Below are positions 33,345-42,389 of a DNA stretch of 64,000 nt, one piece after another. The translations under genes were made by a program, and so were the position numbers. Under the pieces are notes generated by a model. That model was not told the DNA's origin and ran no database searches. It worked only from the letters and a program-made list of their open reading frames with translations. The DNA is from Methanococcoides methylutens. GTDB taxonomy: Archaea > Halobacteriota > Methanosarcinia > Methanosarcinales > Methanosarcinaceae. The stretch is taken from contig NZ_JRHO01000014.1 of assembly GCF_000765475.1 (NCBI RefSeq), positions 301,687 through 365,686 on the forward strand. The letters run 5' to 3'. Numbering within the stretch: position 1 is the first letter of the stretch; each line of letters opens with the position of its first letter.

Positions 33345-34580
33345 TTATGTCCCGCACTCCCAGCCTTCCATGTATTCAGTCTGATGGGATTCAAGTTCAT
33401 CGATCTCGATTCCGAGTGACTTAAGCTTCAACTCAGCAACATAAATGTCAAGATCACGAGGAACAGGGTGTACTCCAGCCTCCAGCTTGTTATCAGCAAT
33501 ATACTTAACGCACTGTGCCTGGTTCGCGAAGCTCATGTCCATTACCTCTGCAGGGTGGCCGTCACCTGCTGCAAGGTTCACAAGCCTTCCATCAGCAAGT
33601 ACATTGATCTTCCTGCCGGCAACATTATACTCCTTGATGTTCTTCCTGACGATATTGATAGAATCTGCCATCGCAGTGAGCTCTTCAAGGTTGATCTCCA
33701 CATTGAAGTGACCGGAGTTTGCAAGAATTGCACCATCCTTCATAACTTCAAAGTGCTTTCTTGTAAGGACATCCACGTTACCGGTAGTTGTCACAAAGAT
33801 ATCACCATATTTTGCAGCTTCTGACATTGACATCACACGGTGGCCATCCATACGTGCCTCGAGTGCCCTTATAGGATCGATCTCGGTCACAACGACGTCT
33901 GCACCAAGTCCGGATGCGCGCATTGCTGCACCCTTTCCACACCAGCCATATCCACCAATGACAACAGTCTTTCCTGCAACAAGCAGATTAGTGGTCCTCA
34001 TGATACCATCCCATGAAGACTGACCGGTACCATAGCGGTTATCGAAAAGGAACTTGGTCATTGCATCGTTGACAGCAATTACCGGCATCTTCAGAGCACC
34101 GTCCTTTTCCATTGCCTTAAGCCTGTGGATACCAGTCGTGGTTTCCTCACAGCCACCAAGGATCTCAGGAAGCATGTCCTGACGTTCGGTGTGAAGCTTG
34201 AAAATAAGATCTGCACCATCATCAATAGTGATGTCAGGTTTCATATCAAGTACTTTGTCAATGGCTTCATAATATTCATCGCCACAGCAATCGTATTTAG
34301 CATAACAATCAATGTTGTCCCTTGTATTGAGAGCAGCTGAGACATCATCCTGTGTACTCAGTGGATTGCAGCCGGTAATAGCTACTTCCGCACCACCTAT
34401 TGCAAGGGTCTCAACAAGAGCGGCGGTCTTTGCCTCGACATGAAGCGCCATTGCGATCTTATGTCCTTTAAGAGGCTGCTCGCGCTCAAAGTTCTCCCTT
34501 ATGATAGATAGCACAGGCATGTGATTACGCACCCAGCCGATCTTCATATCACCGGATTCTATCAGTTCTTTTTCACTCAT
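33345..34580 (-). CDS. ahcY: S-adenosylhomocysteine/S-inosylhomocysteine hydrolase
   Basis: A 411-residue AhcY-family enzyme that splits the thioether of S-adenosylhomocysteine, the product of methyl transfer, releasing homocysteine. The tightly bound NAD site is VVIGGYGWCGKGAAMRASG with the acid in VVVTEIDPIRALEA. Substrate residues lie in CCGDEYYEAIDK and NRYGTGQSSWDGI. The methanogen homologue from Methanocaldococcus prefers S-inosylhomocysteine made by a deaminase; here a DadD-like deaminase lies immediately upstream, so that route is likely (inference). Confidence 0.96.
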   Translation of the reverse strand: MSEKELIESGDMKIGWVRNHMPVLSIIRENFEREQPLKGHKIAMALHVEAKTAALVETLAIGGAEVAITGCNPLSTQDDVSAALNTRDNIDCYAKYDCCGDEYYEAIDKVLDMKPDITIDDGADLIFKLHTERQDMLPEILGGCEETTTGIHRLKAMEKDGALKMPVIAVNDAMTKFLFDNRYGTGQSSWDGIMRTTNLLVAGKTVVIGGYGWCGKGAAMRASGLGADVVVTEIDPIRALEARMDGHRVMSMSEAAKYGDIFVTTTGNVDVLTRKHFEVMKDGAILANSGHFNVEINLEELTAMADSINIVRKNIKEYNVAGRKINVLADGRLVNLAAGDGHPAEVMDMSFANQAQCVKYIADNKLEAGVHPVPRDLDIYVAELKLKSLGIEIDELESHQTEYMEGWECGT

Positions 34581-34648
34581 ATTCGAATCTCCAATTTAAA
34601 GCGTAAAATATAATTTAATATGAACAATGTAATTGAACAAATGACAAA

Positions 34649-35953
34649 TTATTTCTTCGCATCCACGCGGGACATCAGTTTCTCTGCTGCATCCCGACCC
34701 TCATCGATGACCTTCTGCTCATCCATGCAAAGGACCCTGTAATCATCCATAAGCACTCTACCATTTACAATAGTGGTTCTCACATCACTGCTACCAGCCG
34801 AGTACACAAGGTGAGAAGGAACATCATACAATGGATTCAAATGTGCTTTGTTCATGTCAACAATAATAACATCTGCATTATAATCTTTCCTTATCATTCC
34901 GCTGTTGAGGTCAAGTGCCTTTGCACCGTTGACTGTGGCCATCTCAAGCACCTGCCTTGCAGGAAGTGCCATCGGATCCATGGTCTCGACCTTCTGGAGC
35001 AAAGCTGCGGTCTTCATCTCCTCGAACATGCCAAGATTATTGTTGGAAGCGCATCCATCCGTTCCAAGACAGACATTCGCCCCGCGATCAAGCAACTTCG
35101 TAACAGGAGCAATACCTGATGCCAGCTTCATATTGCTTACAGGATTATGTGAAATATTGACATTATTGTTACGGAGAATATCCATATCACCATCAGAGAG
35201 CCATACACAGTGTGCAGCAAGGACATCGGGACCAAAGAAATCGATCTCGTCCAGCATGTTAACAGAGCACATACCATACTGATCTTTCATCTGGTTAAGT
35301 TCCGCTTCTGTCTCAAGAACATGGATGTGGATCTTTGCATTGTCCTCGGTTGCCTGCTCCCTTACCTTCATAAGGAACTCTTTTGAGCAGGTATTTGGAG
35401 CATGCGGACCATACATGGCAGATATCCTGCCATCGGCTTTTCCATCCCACTCATTAATGAATGCTTTGCCTTTCTTCAGCTCAGCCTTGCCTTTTTCTTC
35501 ATCCCATAGCTCAATCATCCCATAGGACAGGGCAGCACGAAGACCTGAATCTTCAACCACCTTTCCAACCTCTTCCATGAAGAAGTACATATCAGCAAAT
35601 GCAATAGTCCCGCTTTTAATCATTTCAAGGCATGCAAGACGAGTGCCTGCATAAACATCAGAAGCTGTCAGTTCAGCTTCTGCCGGCCAGATATGGTTCT
35701 CGAGCCAGTCAGAAAGAGCAAGATCATCAGCATATCCCCTGAAAAGTGTCATTCCTGCATGGGTGTGAGTGTTCACAAAACCAGGCATCACAACGCTGCC
35801 CTGCGCATCTATTACAGTATCAGCAGTCTCCTCTGTATTTTCGCATACATCCGTGATCCTGCCATCTTCTATAACAACAACACCATTTTTGATGCTCTCC
35901 AACGAAGGATCCATCGTCAGAATATAACCGTTCTTTATTATGATATCAGCCAT
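34649..35953 (-). CDS. dadD: 5'-deoxyadenosine/MTA/SAH deaminase (amidohydrolase)
   Basis: A 434-residue amidohydrolase. Metal-binding signatures are PGFVNTHTHAGMTLFRGYADD (split GFVNTHTHAG), ILAAHCVWLSDGDMD-like AAHCVWL, and CLGTDGCASNNNLGMF. In methanogens this group deaminates 5'-deoxyadenosine, methylthioadenosine and S-adenosylhomocysteine. It lies 68 bases upstream of the AhcY homologue on the same strand, matching the deaminate-then-hydrolyse salvage route. The split between DadD and MtaD function cannot be made from sequence alone. Confidence 0.93.
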   Translation of the reverse strand: MADIIIKNGYILTMDPSLESIKNGVVVIEDGRITDVCENTEETADTVIDAQGSVVMPGFVNTHTHAGMTLFRGYADDLALSDWLENHIWPAEAELTASDVYAGTRLACLEMIKSGTIAFADMYFFMEEVGKVVEDSGLRAALSYGMIELWDEEKGKAELKKGKAFINEWDGKADGRISAMYGPHAPNTCSKEFLMKVREQATEDNAKIHIHVLETEAELNQMKDQYGMCSVNMLDEIDFFGPDVLAAHCVWLSDGDMDILRNNNVNISHNPVSNMKLASGIAPVTKLLDRGANVCLGTDGCASNNNLGMFEEMKTAALLQKVETMDPMALPARQVLEMATVNGAKALDLNSGMIRKDYNADVIIVDMNKAHLNPLYDVPSHLVYSAGSSDVRTTIVNGRVLMDDYRVLCMDEQKVIDEGRDAAEKLMSRVDAKK

Positions 35954-35970
35954 TATGACACCTGTAAATG

Positions 35971-36618
35971 TTATCTTAAGGACGTCTCGTCCTCCAATGC
36001 ATTAAGATATTGATGCATTATCTTAAGCCTATCCTCTGCGATCTCCCTTGCAGCGGCAGTATTCAATCTGTTTATTATTTTAAAAGGTTTCATTTCCATA
36101 TATTCGGCAAAGCCATCCAGAGGGTCTTCTGCATATGCATTCTTTGAAGAGCTTTTCTCAACACCGCTGGCATGCTTCAGGCATCGCAATGCACCCATGG
36201 ACATAACTGCCCTGAATACACCAATAGCGCCAAGGGCATCGATACGATCTGCATCCTGCAATATTTGCCCCTCAAGGGATTCCGCCTTATGCCCACGGCT
36301 GAACCTGTGAGTTATTATGCAGGATACCACGTGGTCGATCGTGGACCTATCCAAACCTTCACTAAAAAGAAAATCACGGGCGATCTCTGAACTGAATTCA
36401 GCATGGTCGCCACCCTCACGATGTTCCCTTACGACACCAACATCATGAAGCAAGGCTGCAAGCCTGATGACCTGAAGATCACCACCTTCCTCTGCCTGTA
36501 TCTTCATGCAAGTGGATTCCACACGCTCGATGTGTGACATCTCATGAGAACTCGGTTCATCTGCAAGCACGCAAGCAACAAATTCCCGAGTCCTGTCGAT
36601 CAGATCCATGAGATACAT
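35971..36618 (-). CDS. HD-domain phosphohydrolase
   Basis: 215 residues. Metal-binding HD motifs are HIERVEST, AALLHDVGV, GGDHAEFS and QDADRIDALGAIGVFRA, typical of the YedJ/HD family. The substrate is unknown, likely a nucleotide or phosphoester. ATG 36618 overlaps the upstream stop (TGATG). GTG 36621 and ATG 36609 are alternatives, the latter with GTGAT at good spacing. Confidence 0.85.
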   Translation of the reverse strand: MYLMDLIDRTREFVACVLADEPSSHEMSHIERVESTCMKIQAEEGGDLQVIRLAALLHDVGVVREHREGGDHAEFSSEIARDFLFSEGLDRSTIDHVVSCIITHRFSRGHKAESLEGQILQDADRIDALGAIGVFRAVMSMGALRCLKHASGVEKSSSKNAYAEDPLDGFAEYMEMKPFKIINRLNTAAAREIAEDRLKIMHQYLNALEDETSLR

Positions 36619-37370
36619 CACGTATCTGAAAGTTCTTCAAGTTTTCTTATCATCTGCCGTACTGCATCGGAAAGTGTACGAGAATTGTCATAGTCATTGA
36701 CAATTTTTCGTAGTTCAGCCTCATCAAGCCCTTTCAGCTCAGAGGAAAGGTCTATCATATTGTCCACAGCACGGACCACATTATCCACAATTGTCACTGT
36801 GGCAGTACGGGATGTCCGCGATAGCGGATTAAGGTCGATCGTGATAACACTTTTACCCATATCCACAAGCGCCTGACATCGGTCACCATCTTCAAGCGGG
36901 ACAAGTACCACATCCGCATTGTAGATGCCCTCGCTGTCAACGATCCCCCTGCTGTGCTGTAATTCAAGACGGGCATCTGCCTTGCTGCCAAGAACCTCTG
37001 ATGCACCGTTGTCTTTAAGGTGGTCGATTATCCGGTTGACACGCTCCTCAGTCCTGTGGAACAGATTCACCTCAAGGGGCGCACCGGTCACGTCAGAGAG
37101 CTTTACAAGAGAATCGGGAACAAGTGCAGCAGCATTGCCATTCACCGATAGTACCGGTCGCTCTGCAAGGAGCAACATGGCAACACTAACCTTCTCTGCC
37201 AAAAAAGCAGAGGCAGTGGTCTGCTCACCGGTCAGGTAATCGAAGCATTCACCCCGACCCTGTGCGACCAGACCCTGCTGACTTGTGATTCCAATTTCAA
37301 CACCTTCGACTATCTTCTCCCTTGTTAAGAGGGAAGCATATCTTGGATGATCTTTCGGGATCTCGCTCAT
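36618..37370 (-). CDS. 4-phosphopantoate--beta-alanine ligase (phosphopantothenate synthetase)
   Basis: A 250-residue archaeal PPS (DUF137/COG1701). It starts SEIPKDHPRYASLLTREKIV, with GLVAQGRGECFDYLTGEQT and VSVNGNAAALVP, and ITIDLNPLSRTSRTATVTIV towards the end. It joins 4-phosphopantoate to beta-alanine, the archaeal replacement for bacterial PanC acting after pantoate kinase. The ATG at 37370 is preferred over TTG 37391. Pantoate kinase and coaBC lie just upstream, making a CoA cluster. Confidence 0.93.
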   Translation of the reverse strand: MSEIPKDHPRYASLLTREKIVEGVEIGITSQQGLVAQGRGECFDYLTGEQTTASAFLAEKVSVAMLLLAERPVLSVNGNAAALVPDSLVKLSDVTGAPLEVNLFHRTEERVNRIIDHLKDNGASEVLGSKADARLELQHSRGIVDSEGIYNADVVLVPLEDGDRCQALVDMGKSVITIDLNPLSRTSRTATVTIVDNVVRAVDNMIDLSSELKGLDEAELRKIVNDYDNSRTLSDAVRQMIRKLEELSDT

Positions 37371-37387
37371 ATTACATACCGCACTGA

Positions 37388-38338
37388 TCAAGCAGTAGCA
37401 TCCAGGATAATTCCCTGGTCAGAAGGAACTACCAATGTCTGAACTTCCTGTCCCTCGAGCATCTGGATATACTTGTAGTTGATAAGTTTCGGATTCTTTG
37501 CAAGTTCCGCATTAATCAGACGCAAAGCCTCTGCTTCTCCGGTTGCCCGAACAATGGTCGCATTAGCAGCACCATTAGCCTCGATTATTTTCCTTTCAGC
37601 TTCAAGCTGTTCCTTCTGCTTCACAAAGACCATCCTCTGAGCTTCCTGATCCGCCTGAAGTTTGGACTCGATAGCATCAGCCACCTTTTCCGGCAACCTG
37701 ACGTTCCTTAGAAGAACCTCTTCAACGATTATACCATCCTCAAGAAGAGCAGCTTCCATCTCCTCAACCATTTCGGTTGCGACCAGTTCTCTTTGTTCAC
37801 CATACACTTCCATGGCAGTATTTCTGGAAACAACTTCCCTGATAACGGACTTTATCGTAGGTCTGATGATCTTTTCTGCATAGCCGGTACCAAGCTTTTT
37901 GTGGACCTCACTTGCATCCTCTGCAACAAGCCTGTACCTTACACTGATATCGAGACCAAGGGTCAATCCTTCATTTGTAAGTGCATTGATCTGGTCATCG
38001 CCCACAACTTCACCTTCTGAAGTCCTTGCACTCATTGTGTAAACCTCGCTCCTTACAGAATACTTGGTAACACTTACCCACGGAGGTACAATATGTAGAC
38101 CTTCACCAAGTTCGTCATCCTGGACACCACCGAACTGGCTGAATTTTACACCAACTTCACCAGCACCAATAGACACGAATATCGATCCAAAAACTACAGA
38201 AAAGATGATCAATATCGTTAAAACAATAGCTGCCCCACGAAGAGCCACTACTGCAATTGGAGGGATCTTAATTTCAGGCATAGGGGATTCCTTGCCCTCA
38301 CTGGGACCTTTAATGTCCCATTCATCTTCCATTACCAT
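37388..38338 (-). CDS. SPFH/prohibitin-family membrane protein
   Basis: 316 residues. The N-terminal membrane segment (about 27-55, VVALRGAAIVLTILIIFSVV) is followed by the band-7 domain (VSIGAGEVGVKFSQFGG, GLHIVPPWVSVTKYSVR, VLLRNVRLPEKVADAIESK) and a coiled coil (QKEQLEAERKIIEANGAANA). Such proteins form membrane-attached oligomeric cages or microdomains. GGAG lies nine bases before ATG 38338. Its place between phosphopantothenate synthetase and pantoate kinase is odd; no functional tie to CoA is evident. Confidence 0.92.
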   Translation of the reverse strand: MVMEDEWDIKGPSEGKESPMPEIKIPPIAVVALRGAAIVLTILIIFSVVFGSIFVSIGAGEVGVKFSQFGGVQDDELGEGLHIVPPWVSVTKYSVRSEVYTMSARTSEGEVVGDDQINALTNEGLTLGLDISVRYRLVAEDASEVHKKLGTGYAEKIIRPTIKSVIREVVSRNTAMEVYGEQRELVATEMVEEMEAALLEDGIIVEEVLLRNVRLPEKVADAIESKLQADQEAQRMVFVKQKEQLEAERKIIEANGAANATIVRATGEAEALRLINAELAKNPKLINYKYIQMLEGQEVQTLVVPSDQGIILDATA

Positions 38339-38448
38339 AATAATTTACTCCTGATTTGTATATAATGATCTAACTGAATTAAAGAATACATCCTATTTAT
38401 TAATAGTCTTTCGTATCATTGCGAACAAATGCGATGAGAAACTTAAAA

Positions 38449-39324
38449 TTATCCAGGATGTTGATAACACGAAGTAACATTATAAGTAGTAACCTCTGCA
38501 AAAGTTGAAAGTGCTTCCAAAACGTCTTCTTTTACACTTCCATCCGAGCAGGCAAAAACGGTCTCACCCAACATTGCCTGAGAAGCCATGCCACCTGCTG
38601 CACCTACTGCCTCGATAGCATCAATTACACGATCACTTGCAAGCCCACATTTCAACGTGAACTGCTTCGAAAGCTCCATGAAATTCGCAATTGTAGGACG
38701 TGAAAGTAAAGAACGCAACGCGGACCTACCTGCAGAATTGATCTCCCTCATAAATCCCCCATCATTTAGCACCGAACCTGTAGAAAGTTCACCAAGTACG
38801 ATACAATGAACCTCAAAGGAAGGCGAAGGTACACGGTCAAGAACACCATAAGGAGGACAACCCGGAACTTTCCTGATCGGGACACCACCGAAATACTGAG
38901 CTTCAACATCCCCCATACCACTGCCGTTGCTGACCTCTGCGATATGAACAGCTTCCACAAGCTGATTGGAAGTCAATCCCAGTGAGAAGGCATCGTTGAG
39001 CGCATAAGCAGTACTGAGAGCACCAGCAGCGGATGCACCGAATCCGCAACCTATTGGAATTGAAGAGGTGCATTCCACATGGACAGGAAGATCCACGATT
39101 TGTTCTATCAAAGAGCGAGTGGTGTCTGCATTAACAGAAACACCATCGAGAGAGATCTCGGTCTTTTCCTCGCCCGGAGTGACAATGGCAGCAATGCCAC
39201 CATCAATGACAACACCACAACCAGTTGATCCTTTCCTGCGTGGATCAGGATCATCATGAATCTCAAAAAAACCTGTAATATGACCAGGAGCAAAGGCTTT
39301 ACCAACAGAACTTTCAATTGACAT
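38449..39324 (-). CDS. Pantoate kinase (GHMP family)
   Basis: A 291-residue GHMP-fold kinase phosphorylating pantoate to 4-phosphopantoate, the archaeal entry step into CoA synthesis. The ATP loop is SSIPIGCGFGASAAGALST; N-terminal KAFAPGHITGFFEIHDDPDP and the GIAAIVTPG region fit archaeal PoK; the C-terminal GAAGGMASQAMLGETVFA is also typical. Its ATG overlaps the coaBC stop by 11 bases, and it works with the PPS one gene downstream. Confidence 0.93.
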   Translation of the reverse strand: MSIESSVGKAFAPGHITGFFEIHDDPDPRRKGSTGCGVVIDGGIAAIVTPGEEKTEISLDGVSVNADTTRSLIEQIVDLPVHVECTSSIPIGCGFGASAAGALSTAYALNDAFSLGLTSNQLVEAVHIAEVSNGSGMGDVEAQYFGGVPIRKVPGCPPYGVLDRVPSPSFEVHCIVLGELSTGSVLNDGGFMREINSAGRSALRSLLSRPTIANFMELSKQFTLKCGLASDRVIDAIEAVGAAGGMASQAMLGETVFACSDGSVKEDVLEALSTFAEVTTYNVTSCYQHPG

Positions 39325-40558
39325 CGGAATCTCTTTTCCTGAAAATAGCTTCTACATTATCTGCCAGTGTTTCAGCGATCAGCCTCTTATTTCCACTGAC
39401 ATGGGCGATCCCACCATCCATTGCAGATATTATATGAACGTCATTCTCCACAGTCCCCATCCCGGTGATGCTTACCTCGTTTGCAACCACCATGTCAAGT
39501 TCAGCGGCATTCAGGGACTCCTTTGCGCGTGTGATCAGCTCATCCTCTGTTATGCCGGCCTCTGCCTTGAATCCAACAATAGAAATATCAGGATAAGCAT
39601 CACGCACTTCCCTTATCAGTTTACGCGTACTCCTGAATTTCAGATTAAGGTCACCACCTGACTTGATCTTATTGTCCTGGGCATCAAGGGTGTAATCAGA
39701 GATCGCCGCTGCACTTATCAGCATGTCATAGCCATGTTCAAGTTCCCTGAGAGTTGCATCGATCATCTCCCCTGCACTTTCGACCAGTATCTCGTTAACA
39801 CCTTCCGAGTCAAGCCTGCCATTGTGGACCACTGTGACCTCTGCACCCCTGCGATAGAATTCAAGAGCGATCTCCCTGCCGGTACGACCTGATGCACGAT
39901 TGGTTATCACCCGGATAGGATCAATAGCCTCTGCAGTTGCACCACTTGTTATGAGCACTTTTTTCCCTGCAAGTGTACTGCTGCCAAGGGAACGTTCTAC
40001 TGCAAGTACGATCTGCTCATTGGATGCTATCTTTGCAATTCCTTCATTGAGATGCGGACCTACAAATGTTATGTCCCAATCCTGAAGCTTGTTTATATTT
40101 TCCATCACGGCCGGATGTTCATACATTGAATTGTGCATTGCAGGAACAACGATCACAGGCGTACCTTCCCCCATGGCAGTTGTTGCGAAGGTCGTTACAG
40201 GAGTATCATCTATCCCACATGCCATCTTACCGATGGTATTGGCAGTTGCAGGTGCAACCAGGAGAAGATCTGCACATCCTTCCGAGCCGAAGAACTTCAC
40301 ATGCTCGACCTCACCGGTGATCTTAATGATAACATCGTGACCGGTGGCATAATGCAATGCATAGGGATGAAGGATATGCTGTGCCTCTTTGCTCATTACA
40401 GCATAGACCTCTGCACCATTGCGTATAAGCTCACGTGCAAGTTCAACAACACGTACTGCAGCGATACTGCCGGTAACAGCAATAACAATGACCTTTCCGG
40501 AAAGGGAAGCACTGCTCTGCCCTTTTATCCACATAGTAGGATGACGTGACATTTTCAT
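39314..40558 (-). CDS. coaBC: Bifunctional phosphopantothenoylcysteine decarboxylase/ligase
   Basis: 414 residues. The N-terminal flavoprotein decarboxylase (CoaC) shows VTGSIAAVRVVELARELI, VAPATANTIGKMACGIDD and the PAMHNSMYEHPAV motif. The C-terminal CTP-dependent ligase (CoaB) shows VLITSGATAEAIDPIRVITN, SGRTGREIA and AAISDYTL. It makes 4'-phosphopantetheine from phosphopantothenate and cysteine. ATG 40558 (MKMSRHPTMW) is chosen with GTGG upstream; the frame is open to 40618. It is the first gene of the CoA cluster. Confidence 0.95.
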   Translation of the reverse strand: MKMSRHPTMWIKGQSSASLSGKVIVIAVTGSIAAVRVVELARELIRNGAEVYAVMSKEAQHILHPYALHYATGHDVIIKITGEVEHVKFFGSEGCADLLLVAPATANTIGKMACGIDDTPVTTFATTAMGEGTPVIVVPAMHNSMYEHPAVMENINKLQDWDITFVGPHLNEGIAKIASNEQIVLAVERSLGSSTLAGKKVLITSGATAEAIDPIRVITNRASGRTGREIALEFYRRGAEVTVVHNGRLDSEGVNEILVESAGEMIDATLRELEHGYDMLISAAAISDYTLDAQDNKIKSGGDLNLKFRSTRKLIREVRDAYPDISIVGFKAEAGITEDELITRAKESLNAAELDMVVANEVSITGMGTVENDVHIISAMDGGIAHVSGNKRLIAETLADNVEAIFRKRDSDVN

Positions 40559-40818
40559 CAAAACCACTTTGTGTTCTAATGATAAGTAGCTTACTGAAAG
40601 TTTTTCGAAAAAAGGCATTCATTTTATTCTACGCTGTTTGAACACATCGGTTAAAAAATACCCAAAACTTAAGATAGGGTTTATCAGACTAAATAAAAAA
40701 GAGAAATCCCGATATCTCCCCAGCATAGTCTTTGGGAGAATAATGCAAATAAAATATGTGATGTGGAAATTCACAGATCACGAAACGTGATAACCAATGA
40801 CAAAACAGATGGACAACG

Positions 40819-41028
40819 TTACTTTAGTACGTCTTCCTTTGTTGTTCTTTGTTTCCACTCACCACAATACAGATCTTTAGTAGTAACGGGAAAATATAGG
40901 TTACCAGTTCTAAAATGTTGTTCACTCTCAGCACAGGGAGGATATCGCCTACACTCACCACGATCCCCACCTAATTCATTTTCGACTCTCCAATAATAAC
41001 ATGTTGAACATTTTACCTGACTATCCAT
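40819..41028 (-). CDS. Small cysteine-rich protein (CxxC...CRRYPP type)
   Basis: A 69-residue soluble protein with CSTCYYWRVEN, GECRRYPPCAES and DLYCGEWK. This spacing (C-x2-C-x-W ... G-x-C-R-R-Y-P-P ... C-G-E-W) is common in small bacterial and phage proteins of unknown function and may bind a metal. ATG 41028 has GGGGT seven bases upstream; ATG 41055 is the longer option. It stands alone between coaBC and an AT-rich gap. Confidence 0.65.
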   Translation of the reverse strand: MDSQVKCSTCYYWRVENELGGDRGECRRYPPCAESEQHFRTGNLYFPVTTKDLYCGEWKQRTTKEDVLK

Positions 41029-41102
41029 GTAATGTACCCCATTGAACAGATTCATTTTAAATATCTTTAACCTTTCCTTTCGCCATTAATTTATTCATTA
41101 AT

Positions 41103-41249
41103 TCACTGCAACAATGCATAGCAAAGCAACTTATTTTCCATCAACACAGACGAAACAACCCCATCATAGAACAGATGGTCGCAGTTGATCCCACCCTTGT
41201 AGAACTCACCTTTTACAGTGATCGTTCTAATTACTAAATAACCGGGCAC
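41103..41249 (-). CDS. Possible 48-aa hypothetical protein
   Basis: GTG at 41249 opens a frame with TGA directly before it, running to TGA at 41103. The translation includes GYLVIRTITVKGEFYKGGIN and CDHLFYDGVVSSVLMENKLL, which looks protein-like, with alternating hydrophobic strands. There is no clear ribosome-binding site and no family I recognise. It may instead be the decayed end of a larger gene. The remainder of the 41029-41364 gap is AT-rich, with no other feature. Confidence 0.3.
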   Translation of the reverse strand: MPGYLVIRTITVKGEFYKGGINCDHLFYDGVVSSVLMENKLLCYALLQ

Positions 41250-41364
41250 TCATAAACAGCTACATGCCCATAAAATTATTTTACATATATCGAGAAAATA
41301 CTAAATAGTTAGCACGTGCTAACAGAAGTATTAATAGCATCCTGAAACACTTAACTTGAGATTA

Positions 41365-42378
41365 ATGGCTGGAACAAAGAAAGTCGCAGGAAACCTGAAC
41401 ACGTTTTTCAAAAAGTATTCAGGAAAGGAAAAGCTGGAGGAAGAGATCGACAAGCTCCAGTCACACATACTTGAGCTGGAGATCGACAGGAAGAGGTTTG
41501 AGAAGAACGAGACCAATGCAAAACGTGCCCTTGCTGCAAAACAGGAAGCAGAGGAAAAACTCAAGGCTGCCAACGTAAAGATCGAAACACTCACACACCA
41601 GCTTGAGGAGAAGAAAGAAGAAGTCTCAGAAGAGATCTCATTTGCCCTTATCGAAGAGGTCACACCTTCACAGATGACATCCTACATTGACCAGCTGAGA
41701 TCCATAAGATCTGATCGCGAATCACTCCTAACTGCATACATTACTGAAAAAGAGATGAATTTGAACTCAGGGTTCTCAAAGGATGCCATGAAAGACCTGG
41801 ACCAGAATAGCCAGTACCTTATACAGAAGATCAAAAGCGACACAGGGTATGCACTTTTCTATGACAGTATGCAGATGCTAAAGGAGGTTGTAGTTCCTGC
41901 ACTTCCATTTGAAAGAAGTTCTGTAGAGAGGTCCAATTCATTTGTAACCGGGGCGCTAAAAAACTCACTTGCAAAGGATATTAGCGTATGCATCCTCGCA
42001 GCCCACGCCGGAGAATCACTTATAGGAATATCTTCCGACAAGACTGGATTTGACGAAGATATGATCATCCGAAGCAGTGTCAAAGCCAAACATACAAAGG
42101 GTGGTTTTAGCCAGAGGCGCTTTGAAAGGCTCAGGGATGAAGATATTGACCATCATGTGGAAAAGGTCAGGAACTCACTGAAGAACATGCTTGAGCATGC
42201 TCCCATTGATATTGATATGATAATCATATGCGGCGACACTGTACTGGCAAATTATATCCTTGAAGATATCGACTCGGAAATACCCATCATGGAAAGGAAC
42301 ATTGACGCAAAGATCGAAAAACATGATACTGATAGTATAATAAGAAGTATCTTCAGTTGCCGCCGATACAAACTGTAA
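41365..42378 (+). CDS. Archaeal Vms1/VLRF1-type peptidyl-tRNA hydrolase homologue
   Basis: 337 residues. A long N-terminal coiled coil (about 15-95, KLEEEIDKLQSHILELEIDR) leads to an eRF1-like VLRF1 domain: SVCILAAHAGESLIGIS, HTKGGFSQRRFERLRDEDI and IDMIIICGDTVLANY. The G-x-S-Q-R-R-F-E loop matches Vms1/ANKZF1, whose glutamine is needed to release nascent chains from stalled 60S-tRNA. A ribosome-rescue role fits its neighbour, the rRNA methyltransferase rlmE. ATG 41365 is preferred to TTG 41356. Assignment is by motif recall. Confidence 0.75.
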   Translation: MAGTKKVAGNLNTFFKKYSGKEKLEEEIDKLQSHILELEIDRKRFEKNETNAKRALAAKQEAEEKLKAANVKIETLTHQLEEKKEEVSEEISFALIEEVTPSQMTSYIDQLRSIRSDRESLLTAYITEKEMNLNSGFSKDAMKDLDQNSQYLIQKIKSDTGYALFYDSMQMLKEVVVPALPFERSSVERSNSFVTGALKNSLAKDISVCILAAHAGESLIGISSDKTGFDEDMIIRSSVKAKHTKGGFSQRRFERLRDEDIDHHVEKVRNSLKNMLEHAPIDIDMIIICGDTVLANYILEDIDSEIPIMERNIDAKIEKHDTDSIIRSIFSCRRYKL

Positions 42379-42389
42379 CAGGAGCTAAC

